Assembly: GCF_028471905.1 (NCBI RefSeq)
Contig: NZ_CP116902.1
Location: forward strand, 3,369,001-3,433,000
Reading direction: 5' to 3'
DNA from: Aneurinibacillus uraniidurans
Lineage (GTDB): Bacteria; Bacillota; Bacilli; Aneurinibacillales; Aneurinibacillaceae
DNA: 64,000 nt
A program made the position numbers and the translations under genes. The notes beneath the pieces were generated by a model, which was given only the letters and a program-made list of their open reading frames with translations, did not search any database and was not told the origin of the DNA. Below, piece after piece: positions 7,669 to 16,881 of this stretch. How positions within the stretch are numbered: position 1 is the stretch's first letter; each line of letters opens with the position of its first letter.

Positions 7669-8361
7669 ATGTCACTTATTAAAAAAAGTTATGAAGTGAT
7701 CGCGGAACAAATAGAGAAACTGATCGAAGATGGAACGCTAGAACCCGGAACGCGGCTCCCCACCATTGATCGCCTCGCCGAACAGTACCATGTAGGAAAG
7801 TCTACCGTCCGGGAAGCACTTAGCCAGCTCAAGGCACGCGGCCTGATTGAATCACGTCAAGGCGAGGGTACCTTTGTGAAAAAAAGTGCAGCAGCGGCAT
7901 TAAAAGCCATTCCACCTATCATCGCCAGCAATCACGAAGAATTGGTGAAGCTGATGCAAGTACGCCAGATTGTGGAGTCCGGCTGTGCGGAACTTGCAGC
8001 GATGAACCGAGATGAAGAGGACATGCAGCGTCTTTCTACTATTATAAATAATATGGAAGCTGCACTAACGGATGAAGAGCTGAGTCGGTTATACGACATT
8101 GAATTTCACATTGCCATCGCATACGCCACAAAAAATCCGTATTTACAGAACATGATGGAAAGCATCGCGGAGGCACTCAACCTAACGATTCGGGATAGCC
8201 GTAACCTGTGGTTATATGAAAGCGAAGGCACAACCTCCCGTCTCTATCATGAGCACCGGGAAATATTTGAGGCCATTCAAAACCAGAACAGCAAAGAAGC
8301 ACGTAACCTGATTGAACAGCATCTTACCCGCGTACGTGAGGTACTCGAAACAGGTCGTTAA
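7669..8361 (+). CDS. FadR-family (GntR/FCD) transcriptional regulator
   Basis: An N-terminal winged helix (residues about 10-75, with LPTIDRLAEQYHVGKSTVRE as recognition region) is followed by an FCD ligand domain. The FCD metal/ligand residues are recognisable in LYDIEFHIAIAYAT and in the later HREIFEAI. These proteins usually repress oxidation genes for organic acids such as lactate or glycolate. Here it is divergent from glcD-glcF, so it is the likely local repressor, responding to a 2-hydroxy acid. I chose ATG 7669 (230 aa) because the upstream TTG at 7621 would add residues outside the domain. The ribosome site is weak (GAAGGG, 12 bases). Its stop codon shares bases with that of the convergent gene on the other strand. 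Confidence 0.85.
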   Translation: MSLIKKSYEVIAEQIEKLIEDGTLEPGTRLPTIDRLAEQYHVGKSTVREALSQLKARGLIESRQGEGTFVKKSAAAALKAIPPIIASNHEELVKLMQVRQIVESGCAELAAMNRDEEDMQRLSTIINNMEAALTDEELSRLYDIEFHIAIAYATKNPYLQNMMESIAEALNLTIRDSRNLWLYESEGTTSRLYHEHREIFEAIQNQNSKEARNLIEQHLTRVREVLETGR

Positions 8362-9107
8362 GATACGTACATCTGGATCGTACTCGCAAGCCATTTTGCC
8401 ACGTTTGGATCAGGGAGATAAGGGCGTCCGTCATAGCGCACCGAAATCCCGGCCAGACGCTGCGGAATGGCTTTTTCTGTGTAATAACCTGAACTAAGAA
8501 ACAGGGGGACAACGAGCGGCTTGTATCTGTCTGCTAGTCGGGACGCCTGCTGTCGAATGGTATCTGGATGAAATGTACTGTATGCAGCAGCACACAGCCC
8601 AACTTCATCACACAAACTCGCCGCAAGTTCCTGCAGCAGCCGCTCCCATCGTTCTTGATAACCAGTCTCCTCGCTCCCGTGTGCCACAAGCAGTAATGCT
8701 TCTTCTTCTGGGCGACTAGACAGCTCACATACTCGCGTCCGCAGCAAAGTACGGATGCATTGGTGTGTGTCCATCGGTGCAGCCCAGGTGATAGCGGTAC
8801 CAGGTTGCAACGAAATGCGTGCTAAATCCGTCGGCACGGCACAGCTATCCGCAAGACCAAGCGCATAACGAATTTCGGATAAATGGGTGCTGCCACTTGA
8901 CACGAATAGCGGGATTGCGATGATATGCTGAACCCCCTTCTCTTCCAACCTTCGGATTCCATTCACAATCGACTTTCCCTCGACCATACCAAGAAAAGCT
9001 ACCTCGATCTGCACATTGCTAGTAAGCTGTCTTGCTGTTTTTTCCACAAGCTCGTTCCACTCTGGCCGACGCGAACCATGTGCAATAATGATGACTCCTT
9101 GCTTCAT
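8358..9107 (-). CDS. CbiX/SirB-like sirohydrochlorin chelatase
   Basis: This 249-residue protein has two CbiX-like halves. The first has IIIAHGSRRPEWNE with H10 and LFVSSGSTHLSE with H75, the histidine pair that holds the metal in CbiX/SirB enzymes. The second half has LLLVAHGSEETG but lacks the second histidine. The family inserts Fe2+ or Co2+ into sirohydrochlorin for siroheme or cobalamin. No other siroheme gene is next to it, so the metal and pathway are inferred only from family. The start is ATG 9107, preceded by GGGAGGGG; the longer frame from 9122 would place the ribosome site inside the gene. It overlaps the convergent regulator gene by 4 bp. Confidence 0.82.
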   Translation of the reverse strand: MKQGVIIIAHGSRRPEWNELVEKTARQLTSNVQIEVAFLGMVEGKSIVNGIRRLEEKGVQHIIAIPLFVSSGSTHLSEIRYALGLADSCAVPTDLARISLQPGTAITWAAPMDTHQCIRTLLRTRVCELSSRPEEEALLLVAHGSEETGYQERWERLLQELAASLCDEVGLCAAAYSTFHPDTIRQQASRLADRYKPLVVPLFLSSGYYTEKAIPQRLAGISVRYDGRPYLPDPNVAKWLASTIQMYVS

Positions 9108-9184
9108 GCAATCCCCTCCCATTAAAACCGACTATTTTTCTGTGTATTGTAAACTTTATAGCACTTTTCCTCGTATTTGTACAC

Positions 9185-9244
9185 AAAAAAATCCTGATAT
9201 ACACCCTTCTCATAAGAACAAAGAAGGGGTATACCAGGATTTTT
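9185..9244 (-). terminator. Long hairpin terminator downstream of the guanylate-kinase-like gene
   Basis: Long complementary arms (about 9185-9210 and 9221-9244) with a few bulges are flanked by A-runs and T-runs, so it can terminate on either strand. On the minus strand it separates the guanylate-kinase-like gene from the chelatase-like gene. Confidence 0.85.
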
Positions 9245-9271
9245 ACCTCTTACGGTACCGGTTGTTTGCAA

Positions 9272-9856
9272 TTAGTCTTCCAGAAATTTAGCTTCTAAGT
9301 ACTTCTCCAGCAGCTTCGTAATTTCGAAAGCCGTATGCGATGAATCAAAGTTTTCAAATACATGCTCGCACGCATCTTTATAGGCGATCGTTTCGTTATA
9401 ATGTGCTAGGTGTCGTGCGATATCCTTGTCTGAATCGCCACGCTGCTTTTGGCGCTCGGCAACCGTATCACTGTCTGCATAAATAAAGAAGCGAATCACG
9501 TTATCTCCATACAGCTTTTTCACTTTCTCCGTTCCTTCCGCATTCAACACCATAATAATACTCTGGTGTTCGGTAAACAATGCGGCAATATCTCCTTCTT
9601 TGATGCCATAGTGATAGCCGTCCATCGCAACGCTTTCTAAAAACTCATTATTTGCTGCTGCCTGATGAAATTGCTCTTCAGTAATAAAATGATAGTCTTG
9701 CCCTTCCACTTCCATCGGTTTCTTCGGACGAGTTGTATAGGAAATAACCGGCGGAATATGAAGACTGCGAAAAATCATTTCCGCAATCGTTTTACGACCT
9801 GCTCCGTCGGGTCCTGTAAATACCAAGATATACTCTTTATCTTTTAAACTAAACAT
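9272..9856 (-). CDS. Guanylate kinase-like protein with altered P-loop
   Basis: The 194-residue protein has the guanylate kinase fold. A P-loop region is at residues 15-23 (GPDGAGRKT). The GMP-binding stretch SYTTRPKKPMEVEGQDYHFI and a lid-like segment RQKQRGDS are also present. Canonical Gmk reads GPSGVGKGT; here the lysine that contacts the phosphates is arginine and a lysine follows one position later. That may shift or weaken catalysis, so this may be a paralogue with a different nucleotide or a sensor role rather than the essential Gmk. The gene is monocistronic, with AGGAGG 9 bases before ATG 9856. Confidence 0.75.
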   Translation of the reverse strand: MFSLKDKEYILVFTGPDGAGRKTIAEMIFRSLHIPPVISYTTRPKKPMEVEGQDYHFITEEQFHQAAANNEFLESVAMDGYHYGIKEGDIAALFTEHQSIIMVLNAEGTEKVKKLYGDNVIRFFIYADSDTVAERQKQRGDSDKDIARHLAHYNETIAYKDACEHVFENFDSSHTAFEITKLLEKYLEAKFLED

Positions 9857-9992
9857 GGCATAAAACCTCCTTGGAATGAACGTCTAGATTGTCAATAGAA
9901 CGCACCAAATACACAGACCGATAGTGAAAAAGACCAGACTCTATTAGCTATATTCGATATTTGTAATAAAATCCCTTGTGTTCCACAGAATT

Positions 9993-10547
9993 TTATTCCT
10001 GTACCTTCGCTTTCACACTTTCGATAACCGTACGCCACACGGAAGGGTCGGACGTGATTCTTTCTTTAAATTGGCGATACATATTTTTTTGTTTCTCTTG
10101 AAAATCTGGTGAGTCTGCTGCGGGTAGTTCAGCTCGTAAGGCTGTAACCATCTCCTGCACCTCTGATGATCTTGGACCCCAGACCTTTTTTTCGTTACCA
10201 TCTTGATCGATAAAAATGAAAATTGGAATGGAGCGCGATGTTCCATTCGTTAAGTATTGATCCATAAGCTCCAGATTCTCATCACGAATCAAAAAGCGTA
10301 ATTCTATCTTGCTTGCCTCTGCGATTCGCTGCAGGACTGGAACACATAAAGCCGCATCTCCACACCAATCCGCAGTAAGGACAATTCCTCTCCAGTTACG
10401 CTCGGCAGCATCGTTCCATGTATTTTGATCCTCTTCCGAGAAAACTACTTGTTCGTAGACCCGTGTTAGTTCCTGTTGATTGACTTGCATGTTCATACGA
10501 TACTGTTCAAACGTCATTCCTTTTTCATACCAGAGTTCGAGTGTCAT
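9993..10547 (-). CDS. Thioredoxin-fold family protein
   Basis: This 184-residue cytosolic protein has a thioredoxin-like core (about 50-135): LTADWCGDAALCVPVL, RFLIRDENLELMDQYL and the cis-proline region SRSIPIFIFIDQDG. The usual CxxC is replaced by a WCGD motif (C62) with the next cysteine at C68. This pattern is known in a Bacillales thioredoxin-family group of unclear function. It may act as a one-cysteine reductase, chaperone or bacillithiol-linked protein. I chose ATG 10547 because AAAGGGG lies 8 bases upstream; the first possible start at 10565 lies at the ribosome site itself. There is no co-directional partner nearby. Confidence 0.75.
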   Translation of the reverse strand: MTLELWYEKGMTFEQYRMNMQVNQQELTRVYEQVVFSEEDQNTWNDAAERNWRGIVLTADWCGDAALCVPVLQRIAEASKIELRFLIRDENLELMDQYLTNGTSRSIPIFIFIDQDGNEKKVWGPRSSEVQEMVTALRAELPAADSPDFQEKQKNMYRQFKERITSDPSVWRTVIESVKAKVQE

Positions 10548-10717
10548 AGCTATGACCCCTTTCACGTTTATAATATTGTTCCCCTATATAATATCTATTC
10601 GACAAAACAAGCCAACTATCTTCCATGGTAGAGAAATTCCTCTGGAATAAAGTCGAAATTTTGTTACAATAATTTTACCGATAACTTTATATGCATACGA
10701 AAAAAGGAGGGGAGTTC

Positions 10718-11602
10718 GTGGTTTCCGGATATCTTCTTGTGCTATTATCGGCGGTCGGATTCGGTTTGCTGCCGATCTTTGCGCTGTTTGCCTATGACAG
10801 TGGCGTAAGTGTAACGACGCTGTTATTTTTACGTTTTGCCATTGCAGCGGTTATTTTCTTTGGCTGTGTGTTCTTGTACTCACGCACCTGGAACGTATCA
10901 CGGCGTCAGCTGATATCACTTTTGCTGCTCGGCAGCGTATTTTACACTTTGCAGTCGTCGGCGTATTTTTTAGCTGTAAAGTACATTCCAGCCTCACTAG
11001 CCACGCTTTTATTTTATTTGTACCCTGTATTCGTTGCAATTCTATCGTTCTTCTTTAATAAAGAAACGCTATCAAAGCAGCTGGTCCTATCTGTTCTTAT
11101 CTCGCTTGGCGGCATGGGGCTCGTGCTTGGAACGCCAAATGGAGACATTAACACACTCGGCGTGCTATTCGCGCTCGGCGCGGGGGCTGTGTATTCGCTG
11201 TACATTATTATCGGCAATCGGGTAACATCATCCGTACCTCCAATTGTCACAAGTGCGTATATCGCCCTGTTTGCCTCGACATCGTTTTTTGTATGGGGAA
11301 TCTTCACTGACTCCCTGCATTTTTCATTTAGCAAAACCGGATGGATGGCGATTATCGGTGTCGCACTCTTCTCGACCGTTGTGTCGATGCTCACATTTTT
11401 TGTTGGCATGAACAAAACCGGGCCAACACGTGCTTCTATTGTGAGTATGGTGGAACCGATTGTGACGATCCTGTTCTCTTTTGCCCTGCTGCATGAACAG
11501 ATGGCGGCGCTACAAATGCTCGGTGGAGGGATTGTCCTCACAGGAGCGGTGCTTGTCATTATGGCAAAAGAAAAACAACATGAAAACAGCCAGCTCTCCT
11601 GA
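10718..11602 (+). CDS. EamA/DMT-family transporter
   Basis: A ten-helix membrane protein of the drug/metabolite transporter superfamily with two EamA repeats. The halves meet near residue 145, and the second half contains the characteristic MNKTGPTRASIVSMVEPIVT segment. Members export amino acids, metabolites or toxic compounds; the substrate cannot be inferred here. GTG 10718 is chosen because AGGAGGGG lies directly upstream (10705-10712). The ATG at 10691 precedes that site. It is a single-gene unit ending in its own terminator. Confidence 0.85.
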   Translation: MVSGYLLVLLSAVGFGLLPIFALFAYDSGVSVTTLLFLRFAIAAVIFFGCVFLYSRTWNVSRRQLISLLLLGSVFYTLQSSAYFLAVKYIPASLATLLFYLYPVFVAILSFFFNKETLSKQLVLSVLISLGGMGLVLGTPNGDINTLGVLFALGAGAVYSLYIIIGNRVTSSVPPIVTSAYIALFASTSFFVWGIFTDSLHFSFSKTGWMAIIGVALFSTVVSMLTFFVGMNKTGPTRASIVSMVEPIVTILFSFALLHEQMAALQMLGGGIVLTGAVLVIMAKEKQHENSQLS

Positions 11603-11628
11603 TGGAAGAGCTGGCTGTTCGTCTTTTA
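11584..11628 (+). terminator. Intrinsic terminator of the EamA transporter gene
   Basis: The stem ACAGCCAGCTCT / AGAGCTGGCTGT overlaps the stop codon and is followed by TCGTCTTTT. It also faces the convergent iseA-like gene, whose stop is 8 bases further on. Confidence 0.8.
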
Positions 11629-11635
11629 TCCTGCT

Positions 11636-12229
11636 TTAAAAAAGCTTCTCCGGCGGTGTTGCAATCCGCCAGACTCCCTTTTCTTTTTGTACGGTCACAA
11701 TTTGCACTTCAGGCTTCATCCCGACGTCAGCAGGATACGGAATGATCAATTGATAGTCTCGTACATTTCCCGAACTTCGCAAAAGCTTCGCAGTTGCTTT
11801 ATCGAACTGCAGCAAGTTTCCCCCATCTGCATTTAGCTGTGCTGTTCTGCCTTGATACGTAATGAATCGCTCTTTGATATATGTCTCACTTGCCTGCTTG
11901 GTGAATACTTGTGTCAAGTAAGCACTCAGCTTTTTCGGCGTACCTATATCAGCAGACAGGAACCTGTACTCTTGCGCATTCGGGTCGTTTTTAATTTTGA
12001 AACTTTCGATCTTACCCGTACCTTTGCCGCCACTGCTTGTATAAACATAATGCTTCTGTGCCGCTACAATAAGCGAGATAATATTCTTCTCATTTATGTT
12101 TTTGATTTGTGTCGGATGTACCGTTTGCTTGCTCGCAGCTGCCAAAACCGATTCCGTTCCAAAAGGCGTAACCACCGTCGCAAAGCTGCATGATAAAGCC
12201 AAGCACCCGATTATCATATACTTTTTCAT
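11636..12229 (-). CDS. Secreted protein resembling DL-endopeptidase inhibitor IseA
   Basis: The protein has 197 residues. A signal peptide (MKKYMIIGCLALSC, then a cleavage region around VLAAA, residues 30-33) is followed by a mature domain of about 165 residues. It contains YVYTSSGGKG, YRFLSADIGTPKKLSAYLTQ, ADGGNLLQFDKATAKLL and a C-terminal GVWRI. The order and spacing of these blocks resemble the IseA/YoeB family, which binds and inhibits cell-wall DL-endopeptidases to limit autolysis. The assignment is from memory of the family pattern and is moderate. The start at ATG 12229 has AGGAGGG six bases upstream. It is monocistronic, next to gatB. Confidence 0.55.
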   Translation of the reverse strand: MKKYMIIGCLALSCSFATVVTPFGTESVLAAASKQTVHPTQIKNINEKNIISLIVAAQKHYVYTSSGGKGTGKIESFKIKNDPNAQEYRFLSADIGTPKKLSAYLTQVFTKQASETYIKERFITYQGRTAQLNADGGNLLQFDKATAKLLRSSGNVRDYQLIIPYPADVGMKPEVQIVTVQKEKGVWRIATPPEKLF

Positions 12230-12299
12230 ATTTCACCCTCCTCGCCCTTCAGACGATCCAGGGGAGGAAAATGTTTCTAAAAAATTCCTTTGTAGAAAC

Positions 12300-13733
12300 C
12301 TACAATTTTGCCAGCGCATCACGGAGCAGCTGATTAACTACACCCGGATTTGCTTTTCCTTTGGATGCTTTCATGATCTGACCCACAAGCGCACCCATTG
12401 CTTTTTCCTTACCGGCTTTGAAATCTTCAATCGCCTGCGGATTTGCAGCGAGCACTTCGTCTACCATCTGCTTCAGTGCCCCTTCATCGCTAATCTGCAC
12501 CAGACCTTGTTCTTCGACGATTTTTTCCGGCGACTTGCCTGATTCCATCATCTCTTTGAACACTTTCTTGGCGATCTTGTTGCTGATGGTGCCTTTTTCG
12601 ATCAGCTGTACGAGCGCACCAAGATTATCCGGTGTCAGGCTGATCTGTTTGAATTCCAGGTTATTGGCGTTCAAATATCCGATCGTCTCTCCCATGAGCC
12701 AGTTGGAAACTGCTTTGGCATCCGCACCAGTCTGCACAGTCGCATCAAAGAAGTCAGACATGTCCTTCGACATCGTCAGTACACCCGCATCGTATTCCGG
12801 CAAGCTGTACTGTTCCACATAACGAACTTTACGTGCATCTGGCAGTTCCGGGATCAAGGCACGAATCTCTTCAATCCAGGCCGGATCGATTTTCATCTTG
12901 ATCAGATCTGGGTCCGGGAAGTAGCGATAGTCATGCGCCTCTTCTTTGCTTCGCATGGAGAAGGTACGGCCTGTGTTATCATCCCAGCGGCGTGTTTCTT
13001 GTACAACTTCTTCTCCGTCACGCAGCAATTCTGCCTGACGAATTTCTTCATATTCAAGTCCACGCTGTACGTTGCGGAGTGAGTTCACGTTTTTCAGCTC
13101 GGCCCGTTTACCGAATTGTTCCTGACCTACTGGACGCAGACTGATGTTAGCGTCACAACGGAATGAACCTTCCTCCATTTTCACATCGGAGATTTCACAA
13201 TACTGGACAATTGATTTGAGCTTCTCCAAATACAAGCGTGCTTCTTCCGGTGAACGGAGGTCCGGCTCGGAGACAATCTCGATGAGCGGCGTTCCCACAC
13301 GGTTAAAGTCAACGAGCGATGCGTATCCACTGTCTGCGTGTGTCAGTTTGCCCGCATCTTCTTCTAGCTGGAGACGGGTAATACCGATACGCTTCGGCTT
13401 ACCGTCTACTTCGATTTCAATCCAGCCGTTTACTGCAATTGCTTGATCCAGCTGGGAAATCTGATATGCTTTCGGTGAATCTGGATAGAAGTAGTTTTTA
13501 CGCTCGAAAATACTTTCATCCGCAATCTCACAATTGAGTGCGAGTCCAGCTTTAATTGCGAATTCTACTGCGCGCTTGTTCAGTACCGGCAAAACACCCG
13601 GATGTCCGAGGCAGACCGGGCATGTATGCGTGTTTGGCGGTGCGCCGAATTCTGTTGAACAACCACAGAAAATTTTTGTATTCGTGGACAATTCCACGTG
13701 AACTTCAAGTCCAATGACCGTTTCGAATTCCAT
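12300..13733 (-). CDS. gatB: Asp-tRNA(Asn)/Glu-tRNA(Gln) amidotransferase subunit B
   Basis: The kinase/tRNA-binding subunit of GatCAB activates the mischarged Glu or Asp on tRNA for amidation. The 477 residues begin with the GatB signature [15 protein letters not shown]. The zinc cysteines of the cradle domain are in FCGCSTEFG and [11 protein letters not shown], and [12 protein letters not shown] is present. The C-terminal YqeY-like tail domain ends in [16 protein letters not shown]. Its length is typical. AGGAGG lies 11 bases before ATG 13733. It is the last gene of gatC-gatA-gatB, 18 bp after gatA. Confidence 0.97.
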   Translation of the reverse strand: MEFETVIGLEVHVELSTNTKIFCGCSTEFGAPPNTHTCPVCLGHPGVLPVLNKRAVEFAIKAGLALNCEIADESIFERKNYFYPDSPKAYQISQLDQAIAVNGWIEIEVDGKPKRIGITRLQLEEDAGKLTHADSGYASLVDFNRVGTPLIEIVSEPDLRSPEEARLYLEKLKSIVQYCEISDVKMEEGSFRCDANISLRPVGQEQFGKRAELKNVNSLRNVQRGLEYEEIRQAELLRDGEEVVQETRRWDDNTGRTFSMRSKEEAHDYRYFPDPDLIKMKIDPAWIEEIRALIPELPDARKVRYVEQYSLPEYDAGVLTMSKDMSDFFDATVQTGADAKAVSNWLMGETIGYLNANNLEFKQISLTPDNLGALVQLIEKGTISNKIAKKVFKEMMESGKSPEKIVEEQGLVQISDEGALKQMVDEVLAANPQAIEDFKAGKEKAMGALVGQIMKASKGKANPGVVNQLLRDALAKL

Positions 13734-13751
13734 CGTCTGTCTAACCTCCTT

Positions 13752-15212
13752 TTACAGCTCTGGACGAGCTTTGTGATGTTCGGTATTTTGTTCAAACGCG
13801 TGTGCAACGCGGAGTACAGTTGCTTCATCGAATGATTTACCTGCGATTTGCATACCGATTGGCATCCCATTGCTTGCGAATCCGCATGGAACGCTGATTG
13901 CCGGAATACCTGCAAGGTTAACTGGAATTGTACAAATATCTTCCAGATACATCGTCAGCGGATCATTCACTTTCTCGCCAATCTTAAATGCTGTTGTCGG
14001 CGCAGTTGGTCCGATAATCACATCATATTTCGCAAATACCTGGTCAAAGTCGCGCTTAATGAGCGTACGCACTTGCTGAGCTTTCCGGTAGTATGCATCA
14101 TAATAACCTGAGCTTAATGCATACGTACCAAGCATGATGCGACGCTTCACTTCCGGGCCAAGTCCCTGGCTGCGCGTCTCATGGTACATATCAATCAAGT
14201 TCTCGGCACTATCCGCACGTACGCCATAGCGTACGCCGTCATAGCGTGCCAGGTTGGATGACGCTTCTGATGGTGCAAGAATGTAATACGTCGGTACCGC
14301 ATATTCTGTATGCGGCAGTGTTACTTCTTCTACCGTTGCACCCAGGCTCTCCAGCACTTTTAACGCTGCGTTAATTTTCTCGCGCACTTCCGGGTCGATC
14401 CCTTCGCCCATCATTTCTTTCGGTACACCAACACGTAAGCCTTTGATGTCACCTGTCAGTGCCGAGATGTAATCCGGGATTTCTACATCCGCTGATGTGG
14501 AATCAACCGGATCATGTGTAGCAATCGCCTGTAGCACATAAGCCGAGTCTTCAACGTTTTTCGTAATTGGGCCGATCTGATCAAGCGAAGATGCGAACGC
14601 CACCAGACCGTAGCGAGATACGAGACCGTATGTCGGCTTCAGGCCAACTACGCCGCAGTACGCCGCTGGCTGGCGAATGGAACCACCTGTATCCGAGCCA
14701 AGCGAGAAGTATACTTGTCCAGCCGCAACCGATGCAGCCGAACCACCGCTCGAACCACCTGGTACATACGCAAGGTTCCATGGATTGTATGTGTTATGGA
14801 AGCTAGAGTTCTCAGTCGAGCCACCCATCGCGAATTCATCCATGTTCAACTTCCCGATCATGACAGCTTCGGATGCATGCAAACGATCCATCGCAGTAGC
14901 GTTATGAACCGGCTTATAGTTAGCCAGTAATTTACTCGCACATGTAGTGATTACATTTTTTGTTACAATGTTATCTTTAATCCCCGCTGGCAAACCAAAA
15001 AGCAATCCCTGTTCTTCTCCACGGGATTGCTGCTCGTCCAACTGTTTTGCGCGAGCACGCGCATTCTCCTCATCGAGGGAAATAAACGCCTTTACTTTAT
15101 CTTCAGTCTGAGCGATGCGCTCAAACGAAGCGTTTACGAGATCGGAGACAGTAAGTTCTCCTTTTTCCAGTTCGGTATGTATATCTTGCAACCGTTTTTC
15201 AAACAAAGACAC
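13752..15212 (-). CDS. gatA: Asp-tRNA(Asn)/Glu-tRNA(Gln) amidotransferase subunit A
   Basis: The glutamine-hydrolysing subunit of GatCAB provides ammonia to GatB. It is an amidase-signature enzyme of 486 residues. The catalytic Lys is in PAGIKDNIV, and the two serines are in [14 protein letters not shown] and [15 protein letters not shown], followed by GLKPTYG. The start is GTG 15212 with GGGGG about 9 bases upstream. It sits 18 bp after gatC. Confidence 0.97.
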   Translation of the reverse strand: MSLFEKRLQDIHTELEKGELTVSDLVNASFERIAQTEDKVKAFISLDEENARARAKQLDEQQSRGEEQGLLFGLPAGIKDNIVTKNVITTCASKLLANYKPVHNATAMDRLHASEAVMIGKLNMDEFAMGGSTENSSFHNTYNPWNLAYVPGGSSGGSAASVAAGQVYFSLGSDTGGSIRQPAAYCGVVGLKPTYGLVSRYGLVAFASSLDQIGPITKNVEDSAYVLQAIATHDPVDSTSADVEIPDYISALTGDIKGLRVGVPKEMMGEGIDPEVREKINAALKVLESLGATVEEVTLPHTEYAVPTYYILAPSEASSNLARYDGVRYGVRADSAENLIDMYHETRSQGLGPEVKRRIMLGTYALSSGYYDAYYRKAQQVRTLIKRDFDQVFAKYDVIIGPTAPTTAFKIGEKVNDPLTMYLEDICTIPVNLAGIPAISVPCGFASNGMPIGMQIAGKSFDEATVLRVAHAFEQNTEHHKARPEL

Positions 15213-15230
15213 GCAGGTTGTCCCCCTTTC

Positions 15231-15521
15231 CTATTCGATAACAGCCGGTACTTTGAATTGTCCATCCTCTTCATCCGGCGCATTGCGCAGAGCGTCTTCA
15301 TGACTCAAAGACGGAACGACGATATCATCGCGCATAACGTTATACACATTAAGCACATGACTAGTTGGCGGTACATCCGCTGTATCGAGTTCGTTTAATT
15401 TTCCTGCAAACTCAAGAATGCTGTTCAGTTGTTCAGTATATTTCACGGCTTCTTCTTCCGTCAGATTCAGACGGGCAAGCTTGGCTACATATTCGACTTC
15501 ATTGCGTGTAATCGCACTCAT
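15231..15521 (-). CDS. gatC: Asp-tRNA(Asn)/Glu-tRNA(Gln) amidotransferase subunit C
   Basis: This 96-residue stabilising subunit wraps around GatA in GatCAB. The signature VEYVAKLARLNLTEEE and the C-terminal LRNAPDEEDGQFKVPAV are clear. ATG 15521 is chosen because AGGAGG lies just upstream; the ATG at 15539 precedes that site. It heads the gatCAB operon, which supplies Gln-tRNA(Gln) and possibly Asn-tRNA(Asn). Confidence 0.96.
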   Translation of the reverse strand: MSAITRNEVEYVAKLARLNLTEEEAVKYTEQLNSILEFAGKLNELDTADVPPTSHVLNVYNVMRDDIVVPSLSHEDALRNAPDEEDGQFKVPAVIE

Positions 15522-15620
15522 GTTTTCCACCTCCTGCATATGATTCTGGCGCTGCTCTCCTCATACGCCAGCATGACTAAATCTACGTAAAATCATACCA
15601 GAGAAGAGTACGCCACGCAA

Positions 15621-15690
15621 TAAAGGAGGGGGAAGAGCGAAAGGGGAAAACATAATGGCGCCTACGTTTCCCCCCTCCTCTTTCTTCCCC
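15621..15690 (-). terminator. Purine/pyrimidine hairpin after the diguanylate cyclase gene
   Basis: GGGGAAAAC (15643-15651) pairs with the opposite arm at 15666-15674, and outer G-rich and C-rich arms extend the stem. On the minus strand it ends with a modest TTTATT. It probably terminates the diguanylate cyclase transcript before gatC. The T-run is weak, so it could also be a leader structure. Confidence 0.45.
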
Positions 15691-15697
15691 TATTTTC

Positions 15698-16789
15698 TTA
15701 CTCACCAAGGACCTTTACACCATTCCGTCCATTGTTTTTTACTTCATACAAACTTTTGTCTGCATATAAAATCGTCTGTTGTACATGATCTATAGAAGAC
15801 AATTCTGCGCATCCAATCGAGATCGTAACAGGTGGAATACGCGTTCCATCTTCCGCCTGGAATTTCGCCGAAGCGACCGCTTGGCGAATCTGCTCAAGAC
15901 AGGATTCCAAATACTCTACAGATGTACAAGATACATAGAGAATAAACTCTTCTCCTCCATACCTTGCCACAAAAGCCCTGTGCCCTTCGCTATTTATTGT
16001 TCTACACACCTGCAAAAATACTTGTGCTATTTTTTGCAGCACACGGTCTCCCGTTAAATGGCCATACGTGTCGTTAATTTTTTTAAAATAATCAATATCA
16101 ACCAAAGCAACATAATTGACAGGCTGCTTCCCTTTATATTCAACGTTCAGTAAATCAAAAAACTTACGCAGATTGTACAACTCTGTTAACGGATCATGCT
16201 CAGCAAAAAACTGCAGCTTACGTTGCAGTTCCATCTGTCGCATTGACCAGATCTCAAAAAGATAAAGAATAATCGCAGAACCTGTTATCGATATGTATCG
16301 AAGCGGCGCAATCATCATAAAAACTTCCCATCCATTTGGAAACCATATAATAATAGGGAGGTCAGAAATCAGCCACATCATACTAAATAACGCCCAAATT
16401 TTAAACGGTTGGATCTTTGTCTTATTCCTGATGTAAAAAAACAACACAAAAAGAGTCGGCAAAACCAATCCAAAGACAATGCCCGGTACAGCACCGGCCC
16501 CACCCATTCCCCATCTCCACATACAAACAATGGCCAGAGCAGGCCAGGTGTCTTCCCATCCTCTAAACAATGCCGCAAATCCAAGTGGAATGATTCGCAA
16601 ATCAAACCAGTATTCCTCATACGTAATCGGCAGATAAAACAAGGAAATAGAAGTAGCAGAAATAATCGCCACGATTAAAAAGCGAAATACCCCTTGTGAA
16701 ACTTTGCCTTTTACGCTCATAATCATAAAATTCAGGGCTGCGTGCATCATTAAAATGACTGCTATATTTGATAAAACAGACTGAATCAT
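15698..16789 (-). CDS. Membrane-anchored GGDEF diguanylate cyclase (5TMR-LYT sensor)
   Basis: The enzyme should make the second messenger c-di-GMP from two GTP. The N-terminal half has about six membrane helices and resembles the 5TM-5TMR_LYT sensory domain (WFDLRIIPLGFAALF, GWEDTWPALAIVCMWRWGMGGAG). The C-terminal GGDEF domain (about 195-363) includes DPLTELYNLRKFFDLL and the active-site loop GGEEF (278-282). The RxxD product-inhibition site usually just before this loop is not present (GHRA there), so feedback inhibition is probably absent. The ribosome site GGGG lies 8 bases before ATG 16789. The signal sensed is unknown. Confidence 0.87.
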   Translation of the reverse strand: MIQSVLSNIAVILMMHAALNFMIMSVKGKVSQGVFRFLIVAIISATSISLFYLPITYEEYWFDLRIIPLGFAALFRGWEDTWPALAIVCMWRWGMGGAGAVPGIVFGLVLPTLFVLFFYIRNKTKIQPFKIWALFSMMWLISDLPIIIWFPNGWEVFMMIAPLRYISITGSAIILYLFEIWSMRQMELQRKLQFFAEHDPLTELYNLRKFFDLLNVEYKGKQPVNYVALVDIDYFKKINDTYGHLTGDRVLQKIAQVFLQVCRTINSEGHRAFVARYGGEEFILYVSCTSVEYLESCLEQIRQAVASAKFQAEDGTRIPPVTISIGCAELSSIDHVQQTILYADKSLYEVKNNGRNGVKVLGE

Positions 16790-16847
16790 CGTTCATTCCC
16801 CATATCTCATTACCGGAATCACTATATAACCTACATTTTATCATACA

Positions 16848-16874
16848 AACTGCCTGCACGATGTGCAGGCAGTT
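16848..16874 (-). terminator. Intrinsic terminator of the XRE-cupin regulator gene
   Basis: A perfect 12-bp stem (16848-16859 with 16863-16874) with a 3-base loop is followed on the minus strand by TTTGTATGATAAAA. It is placed 7 bases after the stop. Confidence 0.7.
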
Positions 16875-16881
16875 CCCATCC

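Noticed and set aside
15522-15697. T-box or other aptamer upstream of gatCAB
   Set aside because: A hairpin is present but no T-box sequence (TGGN bulge motif) or specifier structure could be found; it fits better as the end of the preceding gene.
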